Below the pieces are notes generated by a model. It did not search any database, had not been told where the DNA came from, and saw only the letters and a program-made list of their open reading frames with translations. A program made the translations under genes and the position numbers. From an uncultured Planctomycetia bacterium (GTDB lineage Bacteria; Planctomycetota; Phycisphaerae; Phycisphaerales; SM1A02): DNA of 47,667 bases. This document shows, piece by piece, positions 15,875 to 24,601 of this stretch (the stretch's first letter is position 1; each line of letters opens with the position of its first letter). Where the stretch lies: NCBI GenBank assembly GCA_937871505.1, contig CALMPF010000005.1:1-47667 (forward strand), written 5' to 3'.

Positions 15875-18800
15875 ATGCAGTCACGGAACACCATGCCCCC
15901 GGTCGCGACCATCACGGACTCCAAGTTCAACGCCCTCAGGGCCAAGCTGCGGGAGCTCTTCGAGCTCGACAAGTCGGACCTGGACTTCGGCATCTACCGG
16001 ATCATCGGCGCGAAGAACAAGGAGGTCACCGAGTTCCTCGACCGTCAGCTCAAGGGCGTCGTCAAGGCCACCCTCGCGGCGCACGGCGCAGGGGCGGCCG
16101 ACGACGTCCAGGCCGAGCTCGACAGGACGATCGCGAACCTGCGGGCCGCGGAAGTTCCCGACGAGCAGATCGAGACGAACAAGAAGGTCATCGACCTGCG
16201 GACCAAGCTCGCAGCCGCTGGAGGGGCGGCGGCGGCCGATCTCGAGGCCGACATCTACAACCACCTGCTCGCCTTCTTCGGCCGCTACTACGACGAGGGC
16301 GACTTCATCTCCCAGCGCCGGTACAAGGGCGACACCTACGCCATTCCGTACAGCGGCGAGGAAGTGACGCTCCACTGGGCCAACAAGGACCAGTACTACA
16401 TCAAGTCCGGCGAGTGGCACAAGGACTACCGCTTCAAGGCGGGGGACAGGACCGTCCGCTTCAAGCTCGTCGAGGCCACGCAGGAGGTCGGGAACAACAA
16501 GGAGCCGGACGACGCCAAGCGGAGGTACATCCTCGCGATGGAGAGCCCGGTCGAAGAAGCCCCGGACACGCTGACCCTGCGCTTCGAGTTCCGCGTTCCG
16601 ACCCAGGCCGACAAGGATCGTGCGGCGTCAGGCGCCGTCGCCGTCTTCGGCGGCGACTACGCCAAGCCCTCCAACCCCAAGAAGGGCGACGAGCGCGAGC
16701 AGTTCTGCGCCGATGCCGAGGAACGTGCGCTCGCAGCCATGCCAGAGGCGTGGAGAGCGCTCGTCGCTGTTCCCGGGGCGGCCCAGACATCCGACAAGCC
16801 TGCCCGCACGCTCCTCGGCAAGCACCTCGACCGCTTCTCCGCCCGCAACACCTTCGACTACTTCATCCACAAGGACCTGGGCGGCTTCCTGCGGCGCGAG
16901 CTGGACTTCTACATCAAGAACGAGGTCGTGCGGCTGGATGATCTGGAGTCGCTCCCTCCCGACCACCTGCAACGCGTGCAGGGCAAGGTCAAGGCCATCC
17001 GCGCGGTTGCCGGCCGCCTGATCGCGTTCCTCGGCGCTCTGGAGGACTTCCAGAAGAAGATGTGGCTCAAGAAGAAGTTCGTGCTGAATACGAACTGGCT
17101 CGTGACCGTGGACCGCATCCCGCCAGCGCTGCGCGACGTGGTCGCGGCGAACGCAGAGCAGTGGGCCGAGTGGGAACGGCTGGGGTTCAGGCCGGAGATC
17201 GCGGGAGATTCCGGGCTCTTCGGCGGGGCGGGGTGGGGGACGAGGGAGTATCTGGGTGTGTGCGACAGCTTGGTAGTGGACACGGGTCTCTATGGACCAA
17301 CGTTCGTGGCGGAGATATTGGCGAGCGAAGAAGCACGGCGCGCGGATCCCACGTTTCATGAGGCGATGACCGGGTGCCTCATCAATGGAGAGAATGCCCA
17401 GTCGCTGCGGCTGCTTCGGGCCTCGTGCAGGTCACGCGTGCGATTGATCTATATCGACCCGCCGTACAACACTGGGAGCGACGGGTTCCTTTACCGCGAT
17501 TCATACCAGCGTTCTTCATGGCTATCGCTAATGTCAGAGCGCTTGTCTTCTGGCGCAGAGTTGCTGGATACGCGCGGCACGGCATTCGTGAGCATTGGGG
17601 ATGACGAGCTGGAGCGAATGAAAGAGTTGCTCACGAACGTGTTGCCTCACGTTCTGGGAACGCTCTGTGTGCACCGAAAGCGTGGAAAGGATAATTCGGC
17701 CGACAGTGTTAGCAAGGTACACGACTACTTGTTCGTCGCGGGGAATGCCGAAGCCAAGCTTGCTCGGCTCGCAATGCCTGCGGCAACGCGCGCCGCGTAC
17801 CGCAACAAGGACAATGATCCAAGGGGCCCGCATCGCGATCTTGGGCTCTGGTCCCGAGGCGGACAGGGTGGCTCGCGATTCGCGTTCACTATGAGTTCCG
17901 GCCAGCACTTTGATGAACGCGAGTGGCTGGTCAGCGAAGACACCATGAGGTCACTGGACCGAGAGAGGCGATTAGTTGTCGTTGGCGACAAGCTCTATCG
18001 CAAGCTGTTTCTTTCAGAAACAGACGGCTCGATTCCCGTATCGATTTGGGACGATGTGTCAAACAATGCAAACGCAGCGGACGAAGTGAACGCGTTGGGC
18101 CTGGTGCCCGATACGCCAAAGCCAGTCGCGCTTCTGGATCGCATCGTGTCGCTTGGCGCCGATGCGAGTGCGCTCGTGCTCGACTTCTTTGCGGGATCAG
18201 GCACAACAGGACACGCTGTGTTACAACAGAATCGCGCCGACGAAGGCAGGCGTCGGATCTGTCTCATCGAGCACGGGGCTGCGTTCTCGAGCGTGCTCCG
18301 TCCACGCATCACGAAGGTTATCTTCTCTCCAGACTGGAAAGACGGCAGCGCCCAGACCCACGACAAGGGCCTCTCTGCTCTCATCAAGTACTTCGCCCTC
18401 GAGTCCTACGAAGACGCCCTAAACAACCTCCCCGCGCCGTCCGGCACGCTCCTTGACGGCCGCACGGATGGGGAGAAGGACGCGCTGATCACCTACGGCC
18501 TCGACCTTGAGCTCGGCCCGCACCTGCTCGATCTCGATGCCTTCCGCGATCCGTGGGGCTACACGATCAACGCCCAACTGGCGGGCGATGCCGAGATCAA
18601 GCGGCACCGCGTCGATTTGGTGGAGACGTTCAACTACCTGATCGGCCTCAAGGTGCATGCGTACGGGCCACTGGAGCGGTACAGCGCCGACTTCGAGCGT
18701 GCCGCGCATGCCGATGGGCTGGGGCGCATGAAGCTGACCGGCCGCCTGCGGCGCGACGCGCGGGGGGATGGAGATGCTCCGTACGTGTTCCAGCGTGTGG

Positions 18801-19105
18801 AGGGCGAGTTGAACCCCGCTTCCAATGGGGGCAACAGCACCCGCGTGCTGGTGGTGTGGCGCAAGCTGACCGATGACCCTGAGAAGGACGCCGCCGTGCT
18901 CGACGCATGGATGGCTCGCCACCGCGAGAGCACCCGCGAGCGGACGGAGCACCGCGACTACCACCTGATCTACATCAATGGCCCGGTGACCCTGCCCCAG
19001 CCGACAGCGGAGATCCGCACGGTGTACCCGACGGAGGAGACGTTCAAGATCAAGATGTTCGAGGACACCGACTCCGCATCCCAGGTGGGAGGCGGGCATG
19101 GCTAA
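15875..19105 (+). CDS. Beta-class DNA methyltransferase with long N-terminal domain
   Basis: 1076 aa. It has S-adenosylmethionine-dependent amino-methyltransferase motifs in beta-class order: motif IV D528-P-P-Y-N-T-G, a ~240-residue stretch that would hold the target-recognition domain, then motif I D770-F-F-A-G-S-G-T-T-G-H-A. The order and D-P-P-Y suggest N6-adenine methylation, as in type III Mod subunits. About 455 residues precede the catalytic part and begin with a conserved-looking L-D-F-G-I-Y-R-I segment (36-43); another ~250 follow it. Type III Mod proteins are usually 550-700 aa, so this is much longer. Bases ~17,240-18,360 (motif IV to just after motif I) are only ~50-55% G+C against 67-70% on both sides, while the frame stays open, suggesting replacement of the core by recombination. 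It is coupled to the helicase (3-nt gap) and to the nuclease (8-bp overlap). Confidence 0.94.
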   Translation: MQSRNTMPPVATITDSKFNALRAKLRELFELDKSDLDFGIYRIIGAKNKEVTEFLDRQLKGVVKATLAAHGAGAADDVQAELDRTIANLRAAEVPDEQIETNKKVIDLRTKLAAAGGAAAADLEADIYNHLLAFFGRYYDEGDFISQRRYKGDTYAIPYSGEEVTLHWANKDQYYIKSGEWHKDYRFKAGDRTVRFKLVEATQEVGNNKEPDDAKRRYILAMESPVEEAPDTLTLRFEFRVPTQADKDRAASGAVAVFGGDYAKPSNPKKGDEREQFCADAEERALAAMPEAWRALVAVPGAAQTSDKPARTLLGKHLDRFSARNTFDYFIHKDLGGFLRRELDFYIKNEVVRLDDLESLPPDHLQRVQGKVKAIRAVAGRLIAFLGALEDFQKKMWLKKKFVLNTNWLVTVDRIPPALRDVVAANAEQWAEWERLGFRPEIAGDSGLFGGAGWGTREYLGVCDSLVVDTGLYGPTFVAEILASEEARRADPTFHEAMTGCLINGENAQSLRLLRASCRSRVRLIYIDPPYNTGSDGFLYRDSYQRSSWLSLMSERLSSGAELLDTRGTAFVSIGDDELERMKELLTNVLPHVLGTLCVHRKRGKDNSADSVSKVHDYLFVAGNAEAKLARLAMPAATRAAYRNKDNDPRGPHRDLGLWSRGGQGGSRFAFTMSSGQHFDEREWLVSEDTMRSLDRERRLVVVGDKLYRKLFLSETDGSIPVSIWDDVSNNANAADEVNALGLVPDTPKPVALLDRIVSLGADASALVLDFFAGSGTTGHAVLQQNRADEGRRRICLIEHGAAFSSVLRPRITKVIFSPDWKDGSAQTHDKGLSALIKYFALESYEDALNNLPAPSGTLLDGRTDGEKDALITYGLDLELGPHLLDLDAFRDPWGYTINAQLAGDAEIKRHRVDLVETFNYLIGLKVHAYGPLERYSADFERAAHADGLGRMKLTGRLRRDARGDGDAPYVFQRVEGELNPASNGGNSTRVLVVWRKLTDDPEKDAAVLDAWMARHRESTRERTEHRDYHLIYINGPVTLPQPTAEIRTVYPTEETFKIKMFEDTDSASQVGGGHG

Positions 19106-22100
19106 GCGAGGTCGCCCGCCGAAGGCGGTCGCCGCTGCCGCCACCGAGGCTGCAAACCCGGCTCAGGCCGCCGCCGCGTCGCCCGCCCGCCGCGGTCGAC
19201 CTACGGGCAATGGTGCGGGGGGGCGGGTAAAGCCCGACTTCCACCGTCAGACGGTGCTGTTTCAGTGGGCGCTGTCGAAGCTGGGCGTGCGCGATCTGAA
19301 GCAGTTCAAGGAGCGGTTTCAGGTCTCGCCCGACAGTGCGGAAGGCATCGACGAACGAACCGGCCTGCACCGTTTCTTCGAGGCGATCGCCGGGGTGCTG
19401 CCAACCGTCTCGGACGCCAATGTTGTGCCCGTGGACCGGCTGCGGGTGTACGAGCAGAACATTCTGGAACACACGCAGGCGATCAACACCTCGCGCATGC
19501 GGCACAACCAGCCTCGGATCGACTGGAAGTACCACCAGTACCTGGCGCTGCTCTTCACCGAGCTGTTCCTCGATCGGTACTTTCAGGATGCCCGAGCGCT
19601 GCGGAACGAGATCAACGCGAGGATCGCCGAGCACAACGCGGAGGCGGCGGAGCCTGATCAGGTCGCTCCGTTCTCGACAGAGGCGAGCGAGGGCGACGAC
19701 GCCGACCCCAAACGGCAGTTGGCACGATTGGCGTTCTGGTGCGCGACCGGCAGCGGCAAGACGCTGCTCATGCACGTCCACGTTCGCCAGTTCCGCCAGC
19801 ATCACGCGACGGCATTCGCTTCAGGAGCGTGGCCCAAGCTCGATCAGATCATCCTCGTCACGCCCAACGACGGCCTGAGCGCGCAGCACGCCGCGGAGTT
19901 CACCCAGTCCGGGTTCGATGTGGTCGCCGTCGGCGAGCAGGGCGTCGATGGGCTGTTTGCCGAGCAGGCCCGGCGGTCCATCAAGATCCTGTCCATCCAC
20001 AAGTTCCAGGACGACCACGGCCATGCCACGGTGGCCACCGAGGCGTTCGAGGGCTGCAACCTCGTGCTGGTGGACGAGGGGCACCGCGGCGCGGGCCGTG
20101 GCGGTGACGGCAAGTGGATGGGGCGTCGTGACCAGCTCGCCAAGGACGGCTTCTGCATCGAGTACTCGGCGACGTTCAAGGAGGCCATCGGCACCGACGA
20201 GGGCATGAAGAACCGCTACGCGCGGTGCGCGCTCTTCGACTACGCCTACCGGAGCTTCTACCGCGATGGCTACGGCAAGGACTTCACGATCCTGAACCTG
20301 GAGGATGACGAGAAGCAGAAGCGATACCTGACGGCGGCGCTGATGCTGTACTACCAGCAGCTTCGGGTCTGGATGGACGGCGGCGACGCCATGAAGCCGT
20401 TCCGGATCGACAAGCCCCTGTGGGTGTTCGTGGGGCACACGGTGATGGGCGGAAAGGTGTCGAGCGCCGATGACAGGGAATCTGTCTCCGACGTGGTCGA
20501 CGTTCTGCTCTTCTTGAAGCGCTTCCTTGCCGAGCCGGGGGAATCGGTCGCGATCCTCCAGAGCCTGCTTGAGGAGGGGTTCAGGGATCAGAAGGGACGC
20601 GATCTGCTGGCCCATCGCCTCCCGCACCTGGATGCCTCGGGAGACAAGGCCGCGCAGGCGAGATCGCTGCACGAGGGCGTCCTGCGAGACGTGTTCCATG
20701 CTCCTGGCGGCGGCGCGCTGGCGGTTCAGTTGCTCAAGGGCGCGTCTGGAGAACTGGCTCTCAAGGTCGGGGAAGCCGAGCCGTTTGGCGTCGTCAACGT
20801 CGGCGATCCCGGCGCGGTGGCCGATGCATGTGCCGAGAATGGCGTCCATCGGCTTGAGGATGACGCCAACCGCGGATCGCTGTTCAATGGCATCAACCGT
20901 GATGACAGCCCCGTCAACCTGCTCGTGGGCTCGCGGAAGTTCACCGAGGGCTGGAACTCGTGGCGCGTCTCCTCCATCGGGCTGATGCGGATGGGCAGGA
21001 ACGAGGGCACGCAGATCATCCAGTTGTTCGGGCGCGGTGTGCGCCTTCGGGGCTATCGGATGAGTCTCCGGCGCTCGTCGGTCCTGGCTGAGAAGCCGCC
21101 GACGCCGAGGAACCTGCGGCAGGTGGAGACGCTCCAGGTCTTCGGCGTGAAGGCCAGCTACATGAACCAGTTCCGCGACTGGATCTTCAGCGAGGTGCCC
21201 GAGGCGCAGCAGAAGCAGGTATGGGAACTGCCTGTCGTGAAGCCGCTTCCCGACCGGAAGCTCAGGACGCTCCGCCTCCGGAGCGAGATCGAGGGAGTGG
21301 TCGTGGAGCGCGGGCAGGCGTTCCGCAAGCTCGGCCCGCTCGTTCGCCTGCGGCCACCGCACGAGACGGCACCAGAGGATGCGTGGCTCCGGCAGCACCG
21401 GACGAGGCTCAACTGGCTCCCTCGGGTTCGCGGGATTGCCGGCGAGACACGTACGGCATCGAAGGGTGCCGAAGCGACGGTGTCCAGCGCCATCGGACAG
21501 GTGAGCGAGCTGCCGAGACAGACGCTGAAGACGATTCCCCCCTTCATGTTCGATCTGGACGCGCTGCTTTTCGGCATGGAGGCGTTCAAGGCCTCGCGTG
21601 GGCTGGATCGGCTCCATGTCGACCGTCGTGCGATCGGCGAGATGCTGGTGCGGGATGACTGGTACGAGTTGATGGCGACGGCCGACGACATGAGGCTGGA
21701 TCGGTACGGGAACCGATCGCAGTGGCAGCGGATGGCGCAGCAGCTCCTCAACGCCTTCGCCGAGCGGTTCTACCGCTGCATCCGAGGACGGTGGGAGGCC
21801 CCCTATATCGAGGTCGCGGAGATCGCCCCCGACGATCCCAGTCTGATCGAGCGATACACAATCGAGACCACGGACCTCGTGCAGACTGCCGAGCAGATCG
21901 AACAGATCGCCGCCCTCATCGCCGGCCTGAAGACCGCCCTCGGCCAGAACGCTCTCGCGCCCTGGAGCCAGTGGGGTGGGAGGTGGCGCACGGTGCCCTT
22001 CGGCGGTCACCTCTACCAGCCACTTCTGCATGTGGGCAAGAACGCTGAGATCCGGATCACCCCCGTCGCACTCGACAGGTGGGAGGCCAAGTTCGTGCAG

Positions 22101-22553
22101 GACTTGGCGGCGTGGTGCATGGCGAACTGCGGCCGCGACGTCTACCTGCTCCGCAATCAGGCAGTCACCGGGCTCGGCTTCTTCCAGGCGTCGAACTTCT
22201 TTCCCGACTTCCTCCTGTGGGTTCAGGACGAGAAGCGCCAGCATCTTGCATTCGTCGATCCGAAGGGCCTGCACCATCTGGACCCGAGCGACCCGAAGGT
22301 CCAGTTTGCCACCCGTGACGTGCCCCGGCTTCAGCAGATCGTGGCACGGCAGGCGCCCGACCTTCAGCTTCACGCGTTCATCCTCTCGAACACGCCGTTC
22401 GCGAGCCTCAGTTGGTCGCGCAGTCCGGGCGAGCTCATGACGAAGGCGGAAGTCGAGTCGCTGGGCGTCCTCTTCCAGTCAGACGATGCGATGACCTATG
22501 TCGGGACACTGCTCGATCTCATGCTGCGGCACTCCGTGACCGGCGCGGAGTGA
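19098..22553 (+). CDS. Type III Res-like helicase-endonuclease
   Basis: 1151 aa. SF2 helicase motifs: A216-T-G-S-G-K-T222 (Walker A), D326-E-G-H329 (motif II, a DEAH variant), T-E-G-W-N-S-W upstream of Q642-L-F-G-R-G-V-R-L-R (motif VI), as in type III Res subunits. The C-terminus carries a nuclease core F-P1036-D1037-F, then F-V-D1054-P-K1056-G, the PD-(D/E)xK pattern. The first 40 residues contain two AT-hook-like R-G-R-P cores (4-7 and 32-35), which may hold A/T-rich DNA. The start overlaps the methyltransferase stop by 8 bp. Taken with its neighbours, it is probably the cleaving subunit, translocating and cutting DNA that lacks the methylase mark. It is slightly longer than typical Res (about 900-1000 aa). 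Both the helicase and nuclease motifs look intact. Confidence 0.93.
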   Translation: MAKRGRPPKAVAAAATEAANPAQAAAASPARRGRPTGNGAGGRVKPDFHRQTVLFQWALSKLGVRDLKQFKERFQVSPDSAEGIDERTGLHRFFEAIAGVLPTVSDANVVPVDRLRVYEQNILEHTQAINTSRMRHNQPRIDWKYHQYLALLFTELFLDRYFQDARALRNEINARIAEHNAEAAEPDQVAPFSTEASEGDDADPKRQLARLAFWCATGSGKTLLMHVHVRQFRQHHATAFASGAWPKLDQIILVTPNDGLSAQHAAEFTQSGFDVVAVGEQGVDGLFAEQARRSIKILSIHKFQDDHGHATVATEAFEGCNLVLVDEGHRGAGRGGDGKWMGRRDQLAKDGFCIEYSATFKEAIGTDEGMKNRYARCALFDYAYRSFYRDGYGKDFTILNLEDDEKQKRYLTAALMLYYQQLRVWMDGGDAMKPFRIDKPLWVFVGHTVMGGKVSSADDRESVSDVVDVLLFLKRFLAEPGESVAILQSLLEEGFRDQKGRDLLAHRLPHLDASGDKAAQARSLHEGVLRDVFHAPGGGALAVQLLKGASGELALKVGEAEPFGVVNVGDPGAVADACAENGVHRLEDDANRGSLFNGINRDDSPVNLLVGSRKFTEGWNSWRVSSIGLMRMGRNEGTQIIQLFGRGVRLRGYRMSLRRSSVLAEKPPTPRNLRQVETLQVFGVKASYMNQFRDWIFSEVPEAQQKQVWELPVVKPLPDRKLRTLRLRSEIEGVVVERGQAFRKLGPLVRLRPPHETAPEDAWLRQHRTRLNWLPRVRGIAGETRTASKGAEATVSSAIGQVSELPRQTLKTIPPFMFDLDALLFGMEAFKASRGLDRLHVDRRAIGEMLVRDDWYELMATADDMRLDRYGNRSQWQRMAQQLLNAFAERFYRCIRGRWEAPYIEVAEIAPDDPSLIERYTIETTDLVQTAEQIEQIAALIAGLKTALGQNALAPWSQWGGRWRTVPFGGHLYQPLLHVGKNAEIRITPVALDRWEAKFVQDLAAWCMANCGRDVYLLRNQAVTGLGFFQASNFFPDFLLWVQDEKRQHLAFVDPKGLHHLDPSDPKVQFATRDVPRLQQIVARQAPDLQLHAFILSNTPFASLSWSRSPGELMTKAEVESLGVLFQSDDAMTYVGTLLDLMLRHSVTGAE

Positions 22554-22639
22554 CCGAGCCTCTCCGTTCAGGCGTCCTCTCGAGCCGAGCGCGCCCTTCA
22601 GGCTCCGCCCGCGGCCTCTCGCCGTCCGGGCGACCCCCG

Positions 22640-22654
22640 GAGCGCGGGGCGCTC
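22640..22654. terminator. Short perfect hairpin at convergent gene ends
   Basis: GAGCGC-GGG-GCGCTC, a 6-bp stem with a 3-nt loop, one base from the NSS-family stop codon and 87 nt past the nuclease stop. It lacks a T-run. The support is its position between convergent operons. Confidence 0.3.
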
Positions 22655-22655
22655 G

Positions 22656-24446
22656 CTAGCGCGTGAACCAGGCCGCGAGCTCGTCGGCGTCGATGGCGCC
22701 GATCTTCTGGAAGAGGACGATCAGCACGAGCGCGGGCGCCACGAGGCGGACCAGCAGGAGCCAGCCGGTGACGATCGCGGGCGAGAGCCCGTCGAGCTGG
22801 AGGTCGCGCAGCCGCCGCGGCATCACCCAGCCTGCGTAGATCGAGATGAGCAGGCCTCCGAGCGGGAGCATCCAGTTGCTCGCGAGGTGGTCCATCGTGT
22901 CGAAGTAGTCCATGCCGAAGCTGGGGGCCCAGCCGGACATCACGAAGCCGGGGTCGTTGGCGAAGGCGACTGGCATCGAGAAGAGGAAGATGACGCCGCC
23001 GACGATCCACGCCGCCTTCGCGCGGCCCCAGCCGCGCTCATCGATGAAGTAGCTCGCCACCACTTCGAGCAGCGAGATCGAGGAGGTGAGCGCTGCGAAG
23101 ACGAGGAGCCCGAAGAACATGATCGCCAGCAGCATCCCCCCCGCCCCGATCTCGGAGAATGCCAGCGGCATCCCCTTGAAGACCAGTCCCGGTCCGGCTC
23201 CCGGCGCCTGTCCGTACGAGAAGACGATCGGGAAGATCATCAGGCAGGCCAGCAGCGCGATCCCGGTGTCGAGCCCCGCGATCGCCACCGACTCGCCGAC
23301 GAGCCCCTTGCCCGCTCGCTCGCGCTCGGTGCGCTGGTAGGACCCGTAGGTGATCATCGCCCCCATGCCCAGCGAGAGCGTGAAGAACGCATGCCCGAGC
23401 GCTTCGAGCACGCCGCTGGGCTTCAGCCTCGAGGGATCTGGGCGGAAGACGAAGTCGACGGCCTCCATGAAGCCGCGGGTGTGGGCGACGAGACCGTAGA
23501 GGACCATCGCGAGGACCAGCACGATCAGCGCCGGCATCAGCACGCGGCAGGCGCGCTCGATGCCCGCTGCGATGCCCCCCGCGACGATCGCGATCGTCAG
23601 CAGCATGAAGATCGCCGACCAGTACGCGCTCGTCCAGCCGTCGGTCGCGGTGGCGCCGAAGGCGCGTCCGACCCCCTCCGCGACCTCGGCTCGTCGGAGG
23701 ATCCCCTCGGCTTCGTCGAGGAGCGCCGAGTCGGAGAGCGCCGCGACCGCCGCGGCGGCCCCGGCGCCGCGCTTGGCGCGAACGGCGTCGATCTCGGCCT
23801 GCGCCCGTCCCGCCCGCGCCAGCGCCTCCGCCATCGCTTCGGTGCGGACGATGCGGTCCCACGCGGCGTCGCGGTCGGGGCTGCCCGCGACCGCCGCCTC
23901 GAACCGCGCCTGCTCCGCCCATGTCGAGGGCGGCACGCTGCGCCGCAGCGCGGCCACCTCGTCGCGGGCCTCGCGCCGGGCGCGGTCCTCGATGACGACG
24001 CTCCGAAGCTCCTCCATCGAGAGCGTCGCGATCTGCTGCGACGCGACGAGCTCCGCGCGGTCGTGGATCGGCCGGGTGAAGTTGACCACGCTCTTGAGCG
24101 TGTAGTCCATCGCCCAGCCCGCGACCACGACGTAGAACGAGAGGATGATGAACCCCGCGAGGATGCCGAGCCAGCCGATGGCGGCCCATGGCGAGCGGCG
24201 CCCTTCGATCGCGTGGAACGCGGCGACCGGCTGCCGCTGGCTCGCGCGCCCGATCATGATCTCGGCGACCATGATCGGCACGCCGACGAGGGCGATGCAG
24301 ATGAGGTAGATCAGGACGAAGAGCCCGCCGCCGTTCTCGCCGGTGATGTAGGGGAACTTCCAGATGTTGCCCAGGCCGACCGCGGAACCCGCCGCGGCGA
24401 GCACGAAGCCGAACCGGCTGCCCCACTGGGCGCGTTCGCTGGCCAT
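22656..24446 (-). CDS. NSS-family sodium-dependent transporter with large loop insertion
   Basis: 596 aa, a LeuT-fold membrane symporter that imports amino acids or related amines with sodium. The N-terminus has the family signature W-G-S-R-F-G-F-V-L-A-A-A-G-S-A-V-G-L-G-N-I-W-K-F-P-Y (about 8-33), whose G-N-x-W-(R/K)-F-P forms the substrate and sodium site. S-L-G-M-G-A-M-I-T-Y-G-S-Y in the middle matches TM6-7 of the family, and A-A-L-T-S-S-I-S-L-L-E matches TM8. Between TM3 (ending near 115) and TM4 (from about 270) there are ~155 residues, mostly charged, alanine-rich and probably helical, where LeuT has a loop of ~45. Expected length without it is ~450-480. It ends convergently with the defence operon and is divergent from the gene at 24602. 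Confidence 0.93.
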   Translation of the reverse strand: MASERAQWGSRFGFVLAAAGSAVGLGNIWKFPYITGENGGGLFVLIYLICIALVGVPIMVAEIMIGRASQRQPVAAFHAIEGRRSPWAAIGWLGILAGFIILSFYVVVAGWAMDYTLKSVVNFTRPIHDRAELVASQQIATLSMEELRSVVIEDRARREARDEVAALRRSVPPSTWAEQARFEAAVAGSPDRDAAWDRIVRTEAMAEALARAGRAQAEIDAVRAKRGAGAAAAVAALSDSALLDEAEGILRRAEVAEGVGRAFGATATDGWTSAYWSAIFMLLTIAIVAGGIAAGIERACRVLMPALIVLVLAMVLYGLVAHTRGFMEAVDFVFRPDPSRLKPSGVLEALGHAFFTLSLGMGAMITYGSYQRTERERAGKGLVGESVAIAGLDTGIALLACLMIFPIVFSYGQAPGAGPGLVFKGMPLAFSEIGAGGMLLAIMFFGLLVFAALTSSISLLEVVASYFIDERGWGRAKAAWIVGGVIFLFSMPVAFANDPGFVMSGWAPSFGMDYFDTMDHLASNWMLPLGGLLISIYAGWVMPRRLRDLQLDGLSPAIVTGWLLLVRLVAPALVLIVLFQKIGAIDADELAAWFTR

Positions 24447-24601
24447 CCTCTCGGGACGCTCCCTTCGTCACGTTCGCCGAGCGCCGAGGGGGGCACCGCT
24501 GCGCCGCGCTCGGAGCGGCGAGGGGGCGATCGGCGCCCTCTCGCGGACGCCGCATCGCCGCCGATGATAACGAACGGCGATGCGCGTAGCATCGGCGTCC
24601 C

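Noticed and set aside
12950..22553. A complete DISARM or BREX locus
   Set aside because: No drmA, drmB (DUF1998), drmC (phospholipase D), pglZ, brxC or brxL equivalents are present; both flanks are transporter genes.
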